A stretch of DNA of 64,000 bases from Ancylobacter defluvii. Its GTDB lineage: Bacteria; Pseudomonadota; Alphaproteobacteria; Rhizobiales; Xanthobacteraceae. The notes under the pieces are model-generated. The model saw only the letters and a list, made by a program, of their open reading frames with translations, ran no database searches and had not been told where the DNA came from. The stretch lies in contig NZ_JAHBGD010000024.1 of NCBI RefSeq assembly GCF_018390605.1, positions 496,001-560,000 of the forward strand, written 5' to 3'. The position numbers and the translations under genes were made by a program. Positions 33,670 to 41,780 of this stretch are shown piece by piece (position 1 is the stretch's first letter; the number at the start of each line of letters is the position of its first letter).

Positions 33670-34671
33670 TCACATGGCGGGCAGCTTCTTGAGCTGGCTA
33701 TCGAGGTCGGCGAGCTGGGCGTCGATCTTCTTCACCTCGGCGGTCTTCTCGTCGGCCGAGAGCTTGTCGTTGTTCTGGGCCTTCATCTTGGCCTTGAACA
33801 GCTCGAGCTGGCGGATCGGGATCAGCTGCGCGTCGGAGGAGGCGAGGAACGGACCCCAGCCGTCGGAGGTCTTGGCGAGCACCGCGCGGGCGCGCTCGAT
33901 CTCTTCCGGGGTGCCGTTGCGGCCATAGGTCATGAAGAAGGTGTAGATCTTGGCCTTGAGGTCGGCCGGCAGGTCCTTGCGCCACACGATCGGGTCGCCG
34001 GCGATCATCGGCGAGCGCCACACTTCCTTGATCTTCGCCGCTTCCGCCGGGCGGGTCTGCTGCAGGCGGCTCATGTTCTCGGTGTTGTTGGTGGCGAAGT
34101 CGACCTGCTTGTTGGCGACCGCGAGCAGGTTGCCCTCATGGTTCGAGGTCACCACGCGCTTGAAGCACTTCTGCGGGTCGACATTGTTCATCGCGAACAC
34201 GTAGTAGCTCGGCACCAGGAAGCCCGAGGTGGAGTTCGGGTCGCCATTGCCGAAATTATAGCCCTTGGAGCAGTCGAGGATGTCCTTCAGGCCATTGATG
34301 TCGTTGCGGTCGACATTGGTGACGATCAGCGAGTAATAGCCCGAGGAGCCGTCCGGCTTGGCGGTCTTCACGAACACTTCGCCGTTGGAGCGATCCACCG
34401 CTTCCATGGCCGACTTGTTGCCGAACCACGCCACGTCGACCTTCTTGAAGCGCATGCCTTCGATCACGCCGGCATAGTCGCCGACGAAGAACGGCTTCAC
34501 CGGCACGCCGATCGCCTTCTCCATGTCCTTCAGCAGAGGCTCGAAGCTCTTGGCGAGGTTGGCGGAGGACTCGGTGGAGATGAAGCCGAAGTTCAGCTCC
34601 TTCACTTCCTGCGCCGCCAGCGGGGCGGTGAGGCCGGCCAGCACGAGGCCGGCGGCGAGAATGCGCTTCAT
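33670..34671 (-). CDS. phnD: Phosphonate ABC transporter substrate-binding protein PhnD
   Basis: The 333-residue periplasmic protein has a signal peptide (about residues 1-20, ending PLAAQ) and the PhnD pattern: LNFGFISTESSANLAKSFEPLLKDMEKAIGVPVKPFFVGDYAGVIEGMRFKKVDVAWFGNKSA, cited here by its blocks FISTES, GDYAGVIEGM and VAWFGN. It captures phosphonates for uptake, though the exact ligand is open. The gene lies 14 bases after phnC, so cotranscription is nearly certain. A short charged helical tail (about residues 285-333) is normal for the family. Confidence 0.94.
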   Translation of the reverse strand: MKRILAAGLVLAGLTAPLAAQEVKELNFGFISTESSANLAKSFEPLLKDMEKAIGVPVKPFFVGDYAGVIEGMRFKKVDVAWFGNKSAMEAVDRSNGEVFVKTAKPDGSSGYYSLIVTNVDRNDINGLKDILDCSKGYNFGNGDPNSTSGFLVPSYYVFAMNNVDPQKCFKRVVTSNHEGNLLAVANKQVDFATNNTENMSRLQQTRPAEAAKIKEVWRSPMIAGDPIVWRKDLPADLKAKIYTFFMTYGRNGTPEEIERARAVLAKTSDGWGPFLASSDAQLIPIRQLELFKAKMKAQNNDKLSADEKTAEVKKIDAQLADLDSQLKKLPAM

Positions 34672-34685
34672 GGTGTTCGCTCCTG

Positions 34686-35522
34686 TCAGGATACGGGTTC
34701 TGAAGAGGTGGTTTCGAGCACCGCCGCGGCCGGCACGGCGAACTGGCTCGGCAGGATCAGCTCCTCGGCGCTGGCGCCGTAGAGCTCGGTGAGGAAGGCG
34801 CTGGTGATGCGCGAGGCCGGGCCGTCGAACACGACGCGGCCGGCATTCATCGCGATCACCCGGTCGAAATAGGCGGTGGCGTAGTCCACCTGGTGCAGCG
34901 AAACCACGAGGGCGATGCCGTGGTCGCGGCTCATGGTCACCAGCGTGTCCATCACCCGCTTGGCGGATTTCGGATCGAGCGAGGCGATCGGCTCGTCGGC
35001 GAGCACCAGCTTCGCCCCCTGCACCAGCGCGCGGGCGATGGCGACACGCTGCTGCTGGCCGCCGGAGAGCTCGCGGGCCTTCTTGCCGGCATGCTGGGCG
35101 ATGCCGACCTCGGCGAGCGCCGCCAGCGCCGTGCGCTTCTCGTCGTCATTGAACAGGCCGAGCGTGCCGCGCAGCCGGCTGATGCGGCCGAGCACGCCGA
35201 CCAGCACATTGGTCATCACCGTCAGCCGGCCGACCAGGGCGAATTGCTGGAACACCAGGCCGATCTGCCGGCGGGCGCGACGCACCTCGGAAGAAAGCTT
35301 GCCCTTGTCCTGCACGCCGAGGCCGAAGGAGCGCACGCCACCGCTGGTCGGATCGGCCAAGGCGAGGCCGGAGGCGATGCGGATGAGCGTCGACTTGCCG
35401 GAACCGGAAGCGCCGATGAGCGCCACCCGCTCGCCCGCCTCAATGCGCAGCGAGACATTGTCGACGGCGCGCATGGCGCCCCACGTCTTGCTTACACGGT
35501 CGAGTTCAAGCGCTGCCGCCAT
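34686..35522 (-). CDS. phnC: Phosphonate ABC transporter ATPase PhnC
   Basis: The 278-residue cytosolic ATPase has Walker A GASGSGKST (about residue 35), the Q-loop region QFALVGRLTVMTNVLVG, the signature LSGGQQQRVAIARAL and Walker B LVLADEPIASLD, followed by HQVDYA as switch region. These, and the length, match PhnC. It is the first gene of phnCDE. GAGGGAA precedes the ATG. A Pho-box-like direct repeat lies 60 to 90 bases upstream. No C-P lyase genes are in the window, so imported phosphonate may be handled elsewhere. Confidence 0.94.
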   Translation of the reverse strand: MAAALELDRVSKTWGAMRAVDNVSLRIEAGERVALIGASGSGKSTLIRIASGLALADPTSGGVRSFGLGVQDKGKLSSEVRRARRQIGLVFQQFALVGRLTVMTNVLVGVLGRISRLRGTLGLFNDDEKRTALAALAEVGIAQHAGKKARELSGGQQQRVAIARALVQGAKLVLADEPIASLDPKSAKRVMDTLVTMSRDHGIALVVSLHQVDYATAYFDRVIAMNAGRVVFDGPASRITSAFLTELYGASAEELILPSQFAVPAAAVLETTSSEPVS

Positions 35523-35582
35523 CGATTTCCCTCGTCGGCCATTAGGGTCGATGAGGGCGTATCGGCGACGGGTGACGTCGGG

Positions 35583-35611
35583 ATGAATATGACGTTACAG
35601 TTCGGTGACAT
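35583..35611 (-). promoter_or_regulatory. Pho-box-like direct repeats upstream of phnC
   Basis: Read on the minus strand, three 11-base-spaced units appear: ATGTCAC, four bases, CTGTAAC, four bases, TATTCAT. The PhoB consensus is CTGTCAT/CTGTCAC at 11-base spacing; the first two units each match at six of seven positions. The place, just before phosphate-related phnCDE, supports the call. Confidence 0.6.
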
Positions 35612-35664
35612 GCACCGCGATCTGCCGTTGCGTCATCTTCCCGCCCCGCCACCGAGTACGACCA

Positions 35665-36129
35665 ATGATCTATTACGCCACGCTTCTGCTCACGATGGTC
35701 ATCCTGCCCGTCGTCTCCATCGCCTCGGAGCTTGCCGGCAACGGCACGCTGGTCGGCTTCTTCACCATCGCCAGCAAATGGTTCGTGTTCTGGGCGGTCG
35801 GCGTGCGCCTGCTGCTGGCCGGCATCATGCAGCTGGTGAAGCCGGGCTTCACCGCCAGCTCGATCCTCGGTGTCGATGATCTGCGGTCGCATGTGCTGGT
35901 GCAGGAACTCGGGTGCGCCAATCTCGCCATGGGCGCGGCGGGGCTGCTGTCGCTGCTGATCTCTAGCTGGGTGTTCCCGGTCGCCTTCATCGGCGGCGCC
36001 TTCCTCGGCCTCGCCGGGCTCAACCACATGCGCCGGCCGGAGCGGAACTTCCGCGAGAACATGGCGATGGCCAGCGATCTCGTCGCCGCCTTCATCCTGT
36101 TCGCCGCCTTCATCATCGCGCAGTTCTGA
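35665..36129 (+). CDS. Small integral membrane protein (DUF6790-like)
   Basis: The 154-residue protein has four hydrophobic segments (about residues 4-22, 35-56, 85-115 and 130-152) and little else, so it is an inner-membrane protein. The pattern ASKWFVFWAVGVRLLLAG and a LGxxNLxMG-like motif (here ELGCANLAMGAAG) suggest the DUF6790 family, whose function is unknown. The ATG at 35665 is preceded only by a weak GAGT. It is divergent from phnCDE and shares the Pho-box-bearing intergenic region, so phosphate control is possible but unsupported. Confidence 0.7.
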   Translation: MIYYATLLLTMVILPVVSIASELAGNGTLVGFFTIASKWFVFWAVGVRLLLAGIMQLVKPGFTASSILGVDDLRSHVLVQELGCANLAMGAAGLLSLLISSWVFPVAFIGGAFLGLAGLNHMRRPERNFRENMAMASDLVAAFILFAAFIIAQF

Positions 36130-36168
36130 CGGCGGAGGCGGAAGCGGGCCGGCGGAAGCAGGCTGTGT

Positions 36169-36192
36169 CGCGAAAGCCGTTCAGCTTTCGCG
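36169..36192. terminator. Hairpin between convergent genes
   Basis: A perfect 9-bp stem, CGCGAAAGC (36169-36177) with GCTTTCGCG (36184-36192), lies between the membrane-protein gene and the convergent protease-like gene. It lacks a T-run, so its role as terminator is likely but not certain. Confidence 0.5.
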
Positions 36193-36202
36193 GCCCAGGC
36201 GC

Positions 36203-37240
36203 CTAGCGCCGCCGGAACCCGACATAGCCGCCATCGGCATCGTAGAGCACGTCATAACCGTTCAGCAGATGGAAGCTGGTGTTCACGAACACCCGGTCGG
36301 GCGCCACCCGCAGATGGATGGCGTCCGGCGCCAGCGGCGAACCGGCGCCCACCGTGAAGCGGTAGAGCTCGAAGCCGTCCTCCCCCGCGCCGGCACGCAC
36401 CGCCACGTCGGTCCCGTCCGGCAGGGTTCGCTCGGCACCCGCCGCCTGCGCCGGCGGCACCGTCATGAACATTGCCGACACGCCGGTATCGACCAGCAGC
36501 GTGCCGCAGGCCGGCGGCGCGGCGCCATTCAGCGAGAGGCAGGCCGGCGTCGCCGCCCAATCGGAACCGTCCGGCCGGCGGTCGAGCTTGAGGAAGCGGA
36601 AGTCGCCGCGCGTATTGCCGCCGCTCAGCCCGACATGCACGCCCTCGGGCGAGAGGATATAGCCGCGCCGGCGCGGCCCCTCCCCGCCGGTCACCCGCAG
36701 CAGCGGGTTCTTGTCCGGCGTGCTCTGGCTCTGGCGGTCGGCCTCGCGGGCGAAGCCGACGCCGACCATGGCAATGTGTTCGGGCATCTGGTGCGGCGTG
36801 CAGTCGCGGGCGTAGTCGAGGCAGCGCAGCTCGGTCACCGCCAGCACCGGCATCGGCTCGGTGGTGATGGAGGCGCCCTCCTTGCCGGAAAGCGTCACCG
36901 GCGTCACCACCCATTTGCCGACCATCTGTCGGCCGGAACTCGTATAGGTCAGCTGCCCCGGCCCCTGGCTCGGCAGCTGGTCGACGCCGGGAATATAGGC
37001 CGCCGCCACCACGATGCCGGTGGAGCCGGAATCCAGCTCGGCCCGCAACGGTTCGCCCGCGCCGAAAGAAAGACCGATGCGCGGCACCGCGTCGATGCGC
37101 CCGCCCGGCTCGGCATTGAGGTAGCGCAGGAACAGCCCGTCGCGGAACGGCGCGTAGTCCGGCGCCTCGGTGGCGGAAGCCGCCGTCATCGCGGCCGTCG
37201 AGGCCAGCGCCAGCAGCGTGGCCATCACCGCTCCGCGCAT
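36203..37240 (-). CDS. Secreted pepsin-like aspartyl protease homologue
   Basis: The 345-residue protein has a signal peptide (about residues 1-24) and two aspartic-protease-like motifs. AELDSGSTGIVV lies in the N-terminal half, corresponding to the Asp-Ser/Thr-Gly of the first lobe, and LLVDTGVSAMFM in the second half. Two such motifs in one chain are the layout of bilobal pepsins, unlike the single motif of retropepsin-type bacterial proteins. Cysteine pairs (RCLDYARDC and ACLSLNGAAPPAC) suggest disulfides in the periplasm. I cannot tell if it is catalytic. It ends 11 bases before the ETF-QO gene on the same strand. Confidence 0.7.
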   Translation of the reverse strand: MRGAVMATLLALASTAAMTAASATEAPDYAPFRDGLFLRYLNAEPGGRIDAVPRIGLSFGAGEPLRAELDSGSTGIVVAAAYIPGVDQLPSQGPGQLTYTSSGRQMVGKWVVTPVTLSGKEGASITTEPMPVLAVTELRCLDYARDCTPHQMPEHIAMVGVGFAREADRQSQSTPDKNPLLRVTGGEGPRRRGYILSPEGVHVGLSGGNTRGDFRFLKLDRRPDGSDWAATPACLSLNGAAPPACGTLLVDTGVSAMFMTVPPAQAAGAERTLPDGTDVAVRAGAGEDGFELYRFTVGAGSPLAPDAIHLRVAPDRVFVNTSFHLLNGYDVLYDADGGYVGFRRR

Positions 37241-37250
37241 GCCGGCCTCC

Positions 37251-38912
37251 TCACATGTTGGGATAGTTCGGTCCGCCGCCGCCTTCCGGCGTCACCCAGT
37301 TGATGTTGCGGTTGGGGTCCTTAATGTCGCAGGTCTTGCAGTGCACGCAGTTCTGCGCGTTGATCACGAAGACCTCTTCCCCGTCCTTCTCCACCCATTC
37401 ATACACCCCGGCCGGGCAGTAGCGGTTGGAGGGGCCGGCATAGATGTCGTGCTCGGAGCGCTTCTGCAGTTCCATGTCCTTCACCTTGAGGTGCACCGGC
37501 TGGTCCTCCTCATGGTTGGTATTGGAGAGGAACACCGAGGACAGCCGGTCGAAGGAGACCACCCCGTCGGGCTTGGGATAGGCGATCTTCTTCGAATCCT
37601 TAGCCGGCTTGAGCGTGTCCGAGTCCGGCTTGCCGTGGCCTAGCGTGCCGAAGGGCGACCACTTCAGGAGCGTGTTCGCCCACATGTCGAGCCCGCCCAG
37701 CGCGATACCGATGTAAGTGCCGAACTTCGACCATAGCGGCTTGACGTTGCGCACCTTCCACAAATCGGCGCCGATCGCCCCGATTCGCCAGCCGGACTCA
37801 TAGCCCTCCAGCACGTCCTGCGCCCGGCCCGCGGCCAGCGCGGCGGCGGCCTCCTCAGCGGCGAGCATGCCGGAGAGCACCGCATTATGGCTGCCCTTGA
37901 TGCGCGGCACGTTGACGAAGCCGGCGGCGCAGCCGATCAGCGCCCCGCCGGGAAACACGGTGCGCGGCACCGACTGATAACCGCCCTCGGTGATCGCCCG
38001 CGCGCCATAGGACAGCCGCTTGCCGCCCTCCAGCTGCTCGCGGATCAGGGGATGCGTCTTGAAACGCTGGAACTCCTCGAAGGGCGAGAGATACGGGTTC
38101 GAATAGTTCAGGTGGACAACGAAGCCCACCACCGCCTGCCCGTCCTCCAGATGATAGAGGAAGGAGCCGCCGCCGGTGGTGCCGTCCAGCGGCCAGCCGA
38201 ACGAGTGCTGCACCAGTCCTGGCTTGTGCTTGGCCGGGTCGAGCTGCCACAGCTCCTTCAGCCCGAGGCCGAATTTCGGCGGCTCGCGGCCCTCGTCGAG
38301 CTTGAAGCGGGCGATGAGCTGCTTGGAGAGCGAGCCGCGCGCGCCCTCGGCGAACAGCGTGTACTTGCCGCGCAGCTCCATGCCGCGCGCGAAGTTCGGG
38401 CCCGGCTCGCCGTCGCGGCCGATGCCCATGTCGCCGGTCGCGACGCCGGTGACGGCGCCGTTCTCGTCGAACAGCAATTCCGCGGCGGCGAAACCGGGAT
38501 AGATCTCGACGCCCAGCGCCTCGGCCTTGCTGGCCAGCCAGCGGCAGACATTGCCGAGCGAGCCGACATAATTACCGTGATTGTTCATCAAGGGCGGCAT
38601 CAGGGCGTTGGGCAGGCGCAGCCCGCCGGCCGGGCCCAGCAGGTAGAAGCGGTCCTCGGTCACTGGCGTCTTCAGCGGCGCGTCCGGCTCTTCCCGCCAA
38701 TCGGGGAACAGCCGGTCGAGGCCGACGGGATCGATCACCGCGCCGGAGAGGATATGCGCGCCGACTTCCGAGCCCTTCTCCACCACCACGACCGAGAGGT
38801 TTTCATCCAGCTGCTTCAGCCGGACCGCCGCCGCGAGGCCGGCCGGCCCGCCGCCGACCACCACCACGTCGTAATCCATCCCCTCGCGTTCGGGCAGGTC
38901 CAGGGCGTCCAT
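37251..38912 (-). CDS. etfD: Electron transfer flavoprotein-ubiquinone oxidoreductase
   Basis: ETF-QO passes electrons from electron transfer flavoprotein, loaded by acyl-CoA dehydrogenases, to ubiquinone at the inner membrane. The 553-residue protein has the FAD-binding VVVGGGPAGLAAAVRL at the N-terminus and a C-terminal [4Fe-4S] cluster site (CVHCKTCDIKDPNRNINWV region, about residues 520-540, with further Cys at CPAGVYEW). Start 38912 (ATG) has GGAG seven bases upstream, better than a GTG five codons earlier. It is divergent from the uracil-DNA glycosylase. Confidence 0.95.
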   Translation of the reverse strand: MDALDLPEREGMDYDVVVVGGGPAGLAAAVRLKQLDENLSVVVVEKGSEVGAHILSGAVIDPVGLDRLFPDWREEPDAPLKTPVTEDRFYLLGPAGGLRLPNALMPPLMNNHGNYVGSLGNVCRWLASKAEALGVEIYPGFAAAELLFDENGAVTGVATGDMGIGRDGEPGPNFARGMELRGKYTLFAEGARGSLSKQLIARFKLDEGREPPKFGLGLKELWQLDPAKHKPGLVQHSFGWPLDGTTGGGSFLYHLEDGQAVVGFVVHLNYSNPYLSPFEEFQRFKTHPLIREQLEGGKRLSYGARAITEGGYQSVPRTVFPGGALIGCAAGFVNVPRIKGSHNAVLSGMLAAEEAAAALAAGRAQDVLEGYESGWRIGAIGADLWKVRNVKPLWSKFGTYIGIALGGLDMWANTLLKWSPFGTLGHGKPDSDTLKPAKDSKKIAYPKPDGVVSFDRLSSVFLSNTNHEEDQPVHLKVKDMELQKRSEHDIYAGPSNRYCPAGVYEWVEKDGEEVFVINAQNCVHCKTCDIKDPNRNINWVTPEGGGGPNYPNM

Positions 38913-39011
38913 GTCAGTCTCCGGCACGTAATCTCACGCAATCTGTTGTCTGGACTTCTTCCATGCTTGCGCCGACCTGACAATCACCGCTGCGACGCGA
39001 TAAGATAGGTT

Positions 39012-39902
39012 ATGGACCTTTCCCAAGATCCGCGTGAGCCTGATCCGCGCGCAACCATTGCCGATCTGCTGGCCTTCTATGCCGAGGCCGGGGTCGATGC
39101 CGCTCTCGACGACGCTCCCGTCGACCGATTCGCCGAAAGCGCCGCCGAGCGCAGCGCCGTGCGCGCCGCGCCACGGCCGGCCGCCGCCTCCCCAAATACC
39201 GCCTCCCCCGGCGCAGCAACCGCAAGGCGGGAGACCGCGCGCGCGCCTGCCCCGCCGCCGGCTTCCGCCGCCCCGCCGCCACCCGACCGGGCGGCCGCCG
39301 ATGCCCGCGAGGCTGCGGCTTCCACGCCCGATCTCGACGCGCTGCGCGTTCTTCTGGAACGCTTCGACGGCTGCCCGCTGAAGCTCACCGCCACCCGCCT
39401 CGTCTTCGCCGACGGCAATCCGCAGGCGCGGCTGATGCTGGTCGGCGAGGCGCCGGGCCGCGAGGAGGATATCGAGGGCAAGCCCTTCGTCGGCCGCTCC
39501 GGCAAGCTGCTCGACCTCATGCTCGCCGCCATCGGCATTGATCGCTCGACGGCCTATATCGCCAATGTCGTGCCCTGGCGTCCGCCGGGCAACCGCACGC
39601 CGACGCCGCAGGAAACCGCCATCTGCCTGCCCTTCATCCGCCGGCAGATCGAACTGGCGAACCCCGACGTGCTGGTCTGCCTCGGCGGTCCGTCGGCCCA
39701 GACCCTGCTCGGCATTAAGGACGGCATCACCAAGGCGCGCGGGCGCTGGATGGAATATGATACCGGCACGCGGCGCATCGCGGCGCTGGCGACCTTCCAT
39801 CCGGCCTATCTCCTGCGCACCCCGCTCGGCAAGCGCATGGTGTGGCGCGACCTGCTCGCCATCGAGCGCAAGCTCGCCGAGACAAGGCCGGAAGCCGGCT
39901 GA
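39012..39902 (+). CDS. Family 4-type uracil-DNA glycosylase, three visible cluster cysteines
   Basis: The 296-residue protein has a disordered Ala/Pro-rich N-terminus (about residues 40-100) and then a family 4 UDG domain. Motif 1 is GEAPGREEDIEGKPFVGRSG, motif 2 FHPAYLLR, and NVVPWRPPGNRTPT matches the family. Family 4 enzymes hold a [4Fe-4S] cluster with four Cys. Here only Cys121 (GCPLK), Cys205 (AICLPF) and Cys223 (LVCLGG) exist in the whole chain; the first Cys of the usual CxxCPL pair is replaced. It should remove uracil from DNA, but cluster binding is uncertain. Confidence 0.87.
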   Translation: MDLSQDPREPDPRATIADLLAFYAEAGVDAALDDAPVDRFAESAAERSAVRAAPRPAAASPNTASPGAATARRETARAPAPPPASAAPPPPDRAAADAREAAASTPDLDALRVLLERFDGCPLKLTATRLVFADGNPQARLMLVGEAPGREEDIEGKPFVGRSGKLLDLMLAAIGIDRSTAYIANVVPWRPPGNRTPTPQETAICLPFIRRQIELANPDVLVCLGGPSAQTLLGIKDGITKARGRWMEYDTGTRRIAALATFHPAYLLRTPLGKRMVWRDLLAIERKLAETRPEAG

Positions 39903-39988
39903 GGACACCGTGCGGCGTCCCCCATCGCCCAATTCCCAATCGCCCGACCATCGCAGGCACCTGACTGCGGGCGAGAGACGCAGCCAAG

Positions 39989-40131
39989 CCCCCTCTCCTT
40001 GTGGGGGAGAGGGTTGGGGGTGAGGGGTTTCGACGCTCCGCAACCGCCCGCCCCCACCGGGCCGCTTCGCGGGGCACCTTCCGTTGACGCCGGATGCTTC
40101 CGGTTTCAGCGCAACCGGAACCGAATCCGGT
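39989..40131. repeat. Dispersed palindromic intergenic repeat, copy 1
   Basis: This element contains CCCTCTCC/GGAGAGGG arms around a short loop, then TTGGGGGTGAGGGGT, a TTCGACG word, a CCGCTTCGCGGGG hairpin and a CCGGTTTC tail. The same ordered words occur at 57080-57315 with extra hairpins inserted. It lies between the udg gene and cydA and does not overlap a gene. Confidence 0.75.
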
Positions 40132-40244
40132 AGCGGCCGGGTGCCGTTTATTTCATCCGCCGAACCTTCAGGACGACGGCCCACCGAAGTCCGGATCGCG
40201 CCTCCGACCCGAAATCGGCATGCGGCATCGCGACACGCGGCGGC

Positions 40245-40258
40245 TTGACCTGTGTCAT
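40245..40258 (+). promoter_or_regulatory. FNR/FixK-type box candidate upstream of cydA
   Basis: TTGAC-CTGT-GTCAT matches the FNR/FixK consensus TTGAY-N4-RTCAA in nine of ten informative positions and lies 105 bases before the cydA start. Low-oxygen induction of bd oxidases by such regulators is common, so the place is sensible; the match alone is not decisive. Confidence 0.4.
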
Positions 40259-40362
40259 CGCCGCGTCGGCGAACCCGAGTTAAGACCGGTTCCATTCTGA
40301 ACGGTGACCGCGTAGAGTTTCCCTAGCGGCGCACCGTCGCCGCGTCGGATAGGGACATGCCG

Positions 40363-41775
40363 ATGGAATTCGATCCGGTTTTGCTGGCCCGCATTCAGTT
40401 CGCCTTCACCGTCTCCTTCCACATCATCTTTCCCAGCTTCACCATCGGCCTCGCGGCGTACATCGCCACGCTGGAAGTGCTGTGGCTCACCACCGGGCGC
40501 GAGCATTTCCACCGCATCGCCCGCTTCTTCACCAAGATCTTCGCCGTCTCCTTCGGCATGGGCGTGGTGTCGGGCATCGTGCTGTCCTACCAGTTCGGCA
40601 CCAATTGGAGCCATTTCTCCCGTGTCGTCGGCAATGTCGTCGGCCCGATGATCGGCTATGAAGTGCTCACCGCCTTCTTCCTGGAGGCGACCTTCCTCGG
40701 CATCATGCTGTTCGGCTGGAACCGGGTGCCGAAAGGGCTGCACGTCTTCGCCTCCATCGCGGTGGCGGTCGGCACTAGCCTCTCGGCGTTCTGGATCCTC
40801 GCGGCCAATAGCTGGATGCAGACCCCGGCCGGCCACGAGGTCATCGACGGCATCGCCTATCCGGTCGACTGGCTCGCCGCCATCTTCAATCCGAGCTTCC
40901 CCTACCGCTTCGCGCATATGGTCACCGCCTGCTACCTCACCACCGCGCTGGTGGTGCTGGCGATCGGCGCCCGCTACGTTTATGCCGGCCGCTACCCGCA
41001 GGATGGGCGCACCATGATGCGCATGGCCATCGGCCTGATCGCCATCCTCGCGCCGATCCAGGCCTATATCGGCGATGCGCACGGCCTCAACACGCTGGAG
41101 CACCAGCCGGCCAAGATCGCCGCGGTGGAGGCGAACTGGGGCGGCCACCCGCCGGGAGCCGGCGTGCCGCTGGTGCTGTTCGCCATTCCCAACGAGGAGA
41201 CCGAGAGCAATGACTACGAGATCGCCGTCCCGCATCTCGGCAGCCTCATCCTCACCCATAGCTGGACCGACGGTTTCGCCAGCCTGAAGGATTTCCCGCG
41301 CGAGGACCGCCCGCCGCTGCTGGTGCCGTTCTTCGCCTTCCGCATCATGGTCGGGCTGGGCGTGCTGATGATCGCCCTTGGCTGGGTCGGCGCCTTCCTG
41401 CTCTGGCGGCGCCGCCTGTTCGAAAGTGACTGGTACCTGTGGCCGACGCAGTTCGTCTGGCCGGTCGGCTTCATCACCATCCTGTCCGGCTGGTTCGTCA
41501 CCGAGGTCGGCCGCCAGCCCTGGGTGGCCACCGGCATCCTGCGCACCGCCGATGCCGTCTCGCCGGTGGAGGGCTGGGCGGTGGCCACCACGCTGGTGCT
41601 GTTCGTCATCGTCTACGGCATCGTGTTCTCCGGCGGCATCTATTACATCAACCGGCTGATCGTCCGCGGCCCGACCGGCGCTTCCATCGACACGCCAGAC
41701 CAGGGCCTGCCGAGCCAGCCGCTCTCCGGCGCCCGCGATGCCGCCCGCGCCGCCATCCAGCAACCCGGGGAGTGA
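40363..41775 (+). CDS. cydA: Cytochrome bd (CIO-type) ubiquinol oxidase subunit I
   Basis: This is the large subunit of a bd-type quinol oxidase, which reduces oxygen with ubiquinol without pumping protons. The roughly 470-residue membrane protein has haem-ligand regions VSFHIIFPSF (His near residue 19) and RFAHMVTACY, and the signature GWFVTEVGRQPW. The quinol loop is short, as in the cyanide-insensitive CioA group, and not the long loop of E. coli CydA. The ATG at 40363 has AGGGA seven bases upstream; one two codons earlier is too close to it. cydB follows after five bases. No cydX or cydDC is seen. Confidence 0.94.
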   Translation: MEFDPVLLARIQFAFTVSFHIIFPSFTIGLAAYIATLEVLWLTTGREHFHRIARFFTKIFAVSFGMGVVSGIVLSYQFGTNWSHFSRVVGNVVGPMIGYEVLTAFFLEATFLGIMLFGWNRVPKGLHVFASIAVAVGTSLSAFWILAANSWMQTPAGHEVIDGIAYPVDWLAAIFNPSFPYRFAHMVTACYLTTALVVLAIGARYVYAGRYPQDGRTMMRMAIGLIAILAPIQAYIGDAHGLNTLEHQPAKIAAVEANWGGHPPGAGVPLVLFAIPNEETESNDYEIAVPHLGSLILTHSWTDGFASLKDFPREDRPPLLVPFFAFRIMVGLGVLMIALGWVGAFLLWRRRLFESDWYLWPTQFVWPVGFITILSGWFVTEVGRQPWVATGILRTADAVSPVEGWAVATTLVLFVIVYGIVFSGGIYYINRLIVRGPTGASIDTPDQGLPSQPLSGARDAARAAIQQPGE

Positions 41776-41780
41776 GCGCC

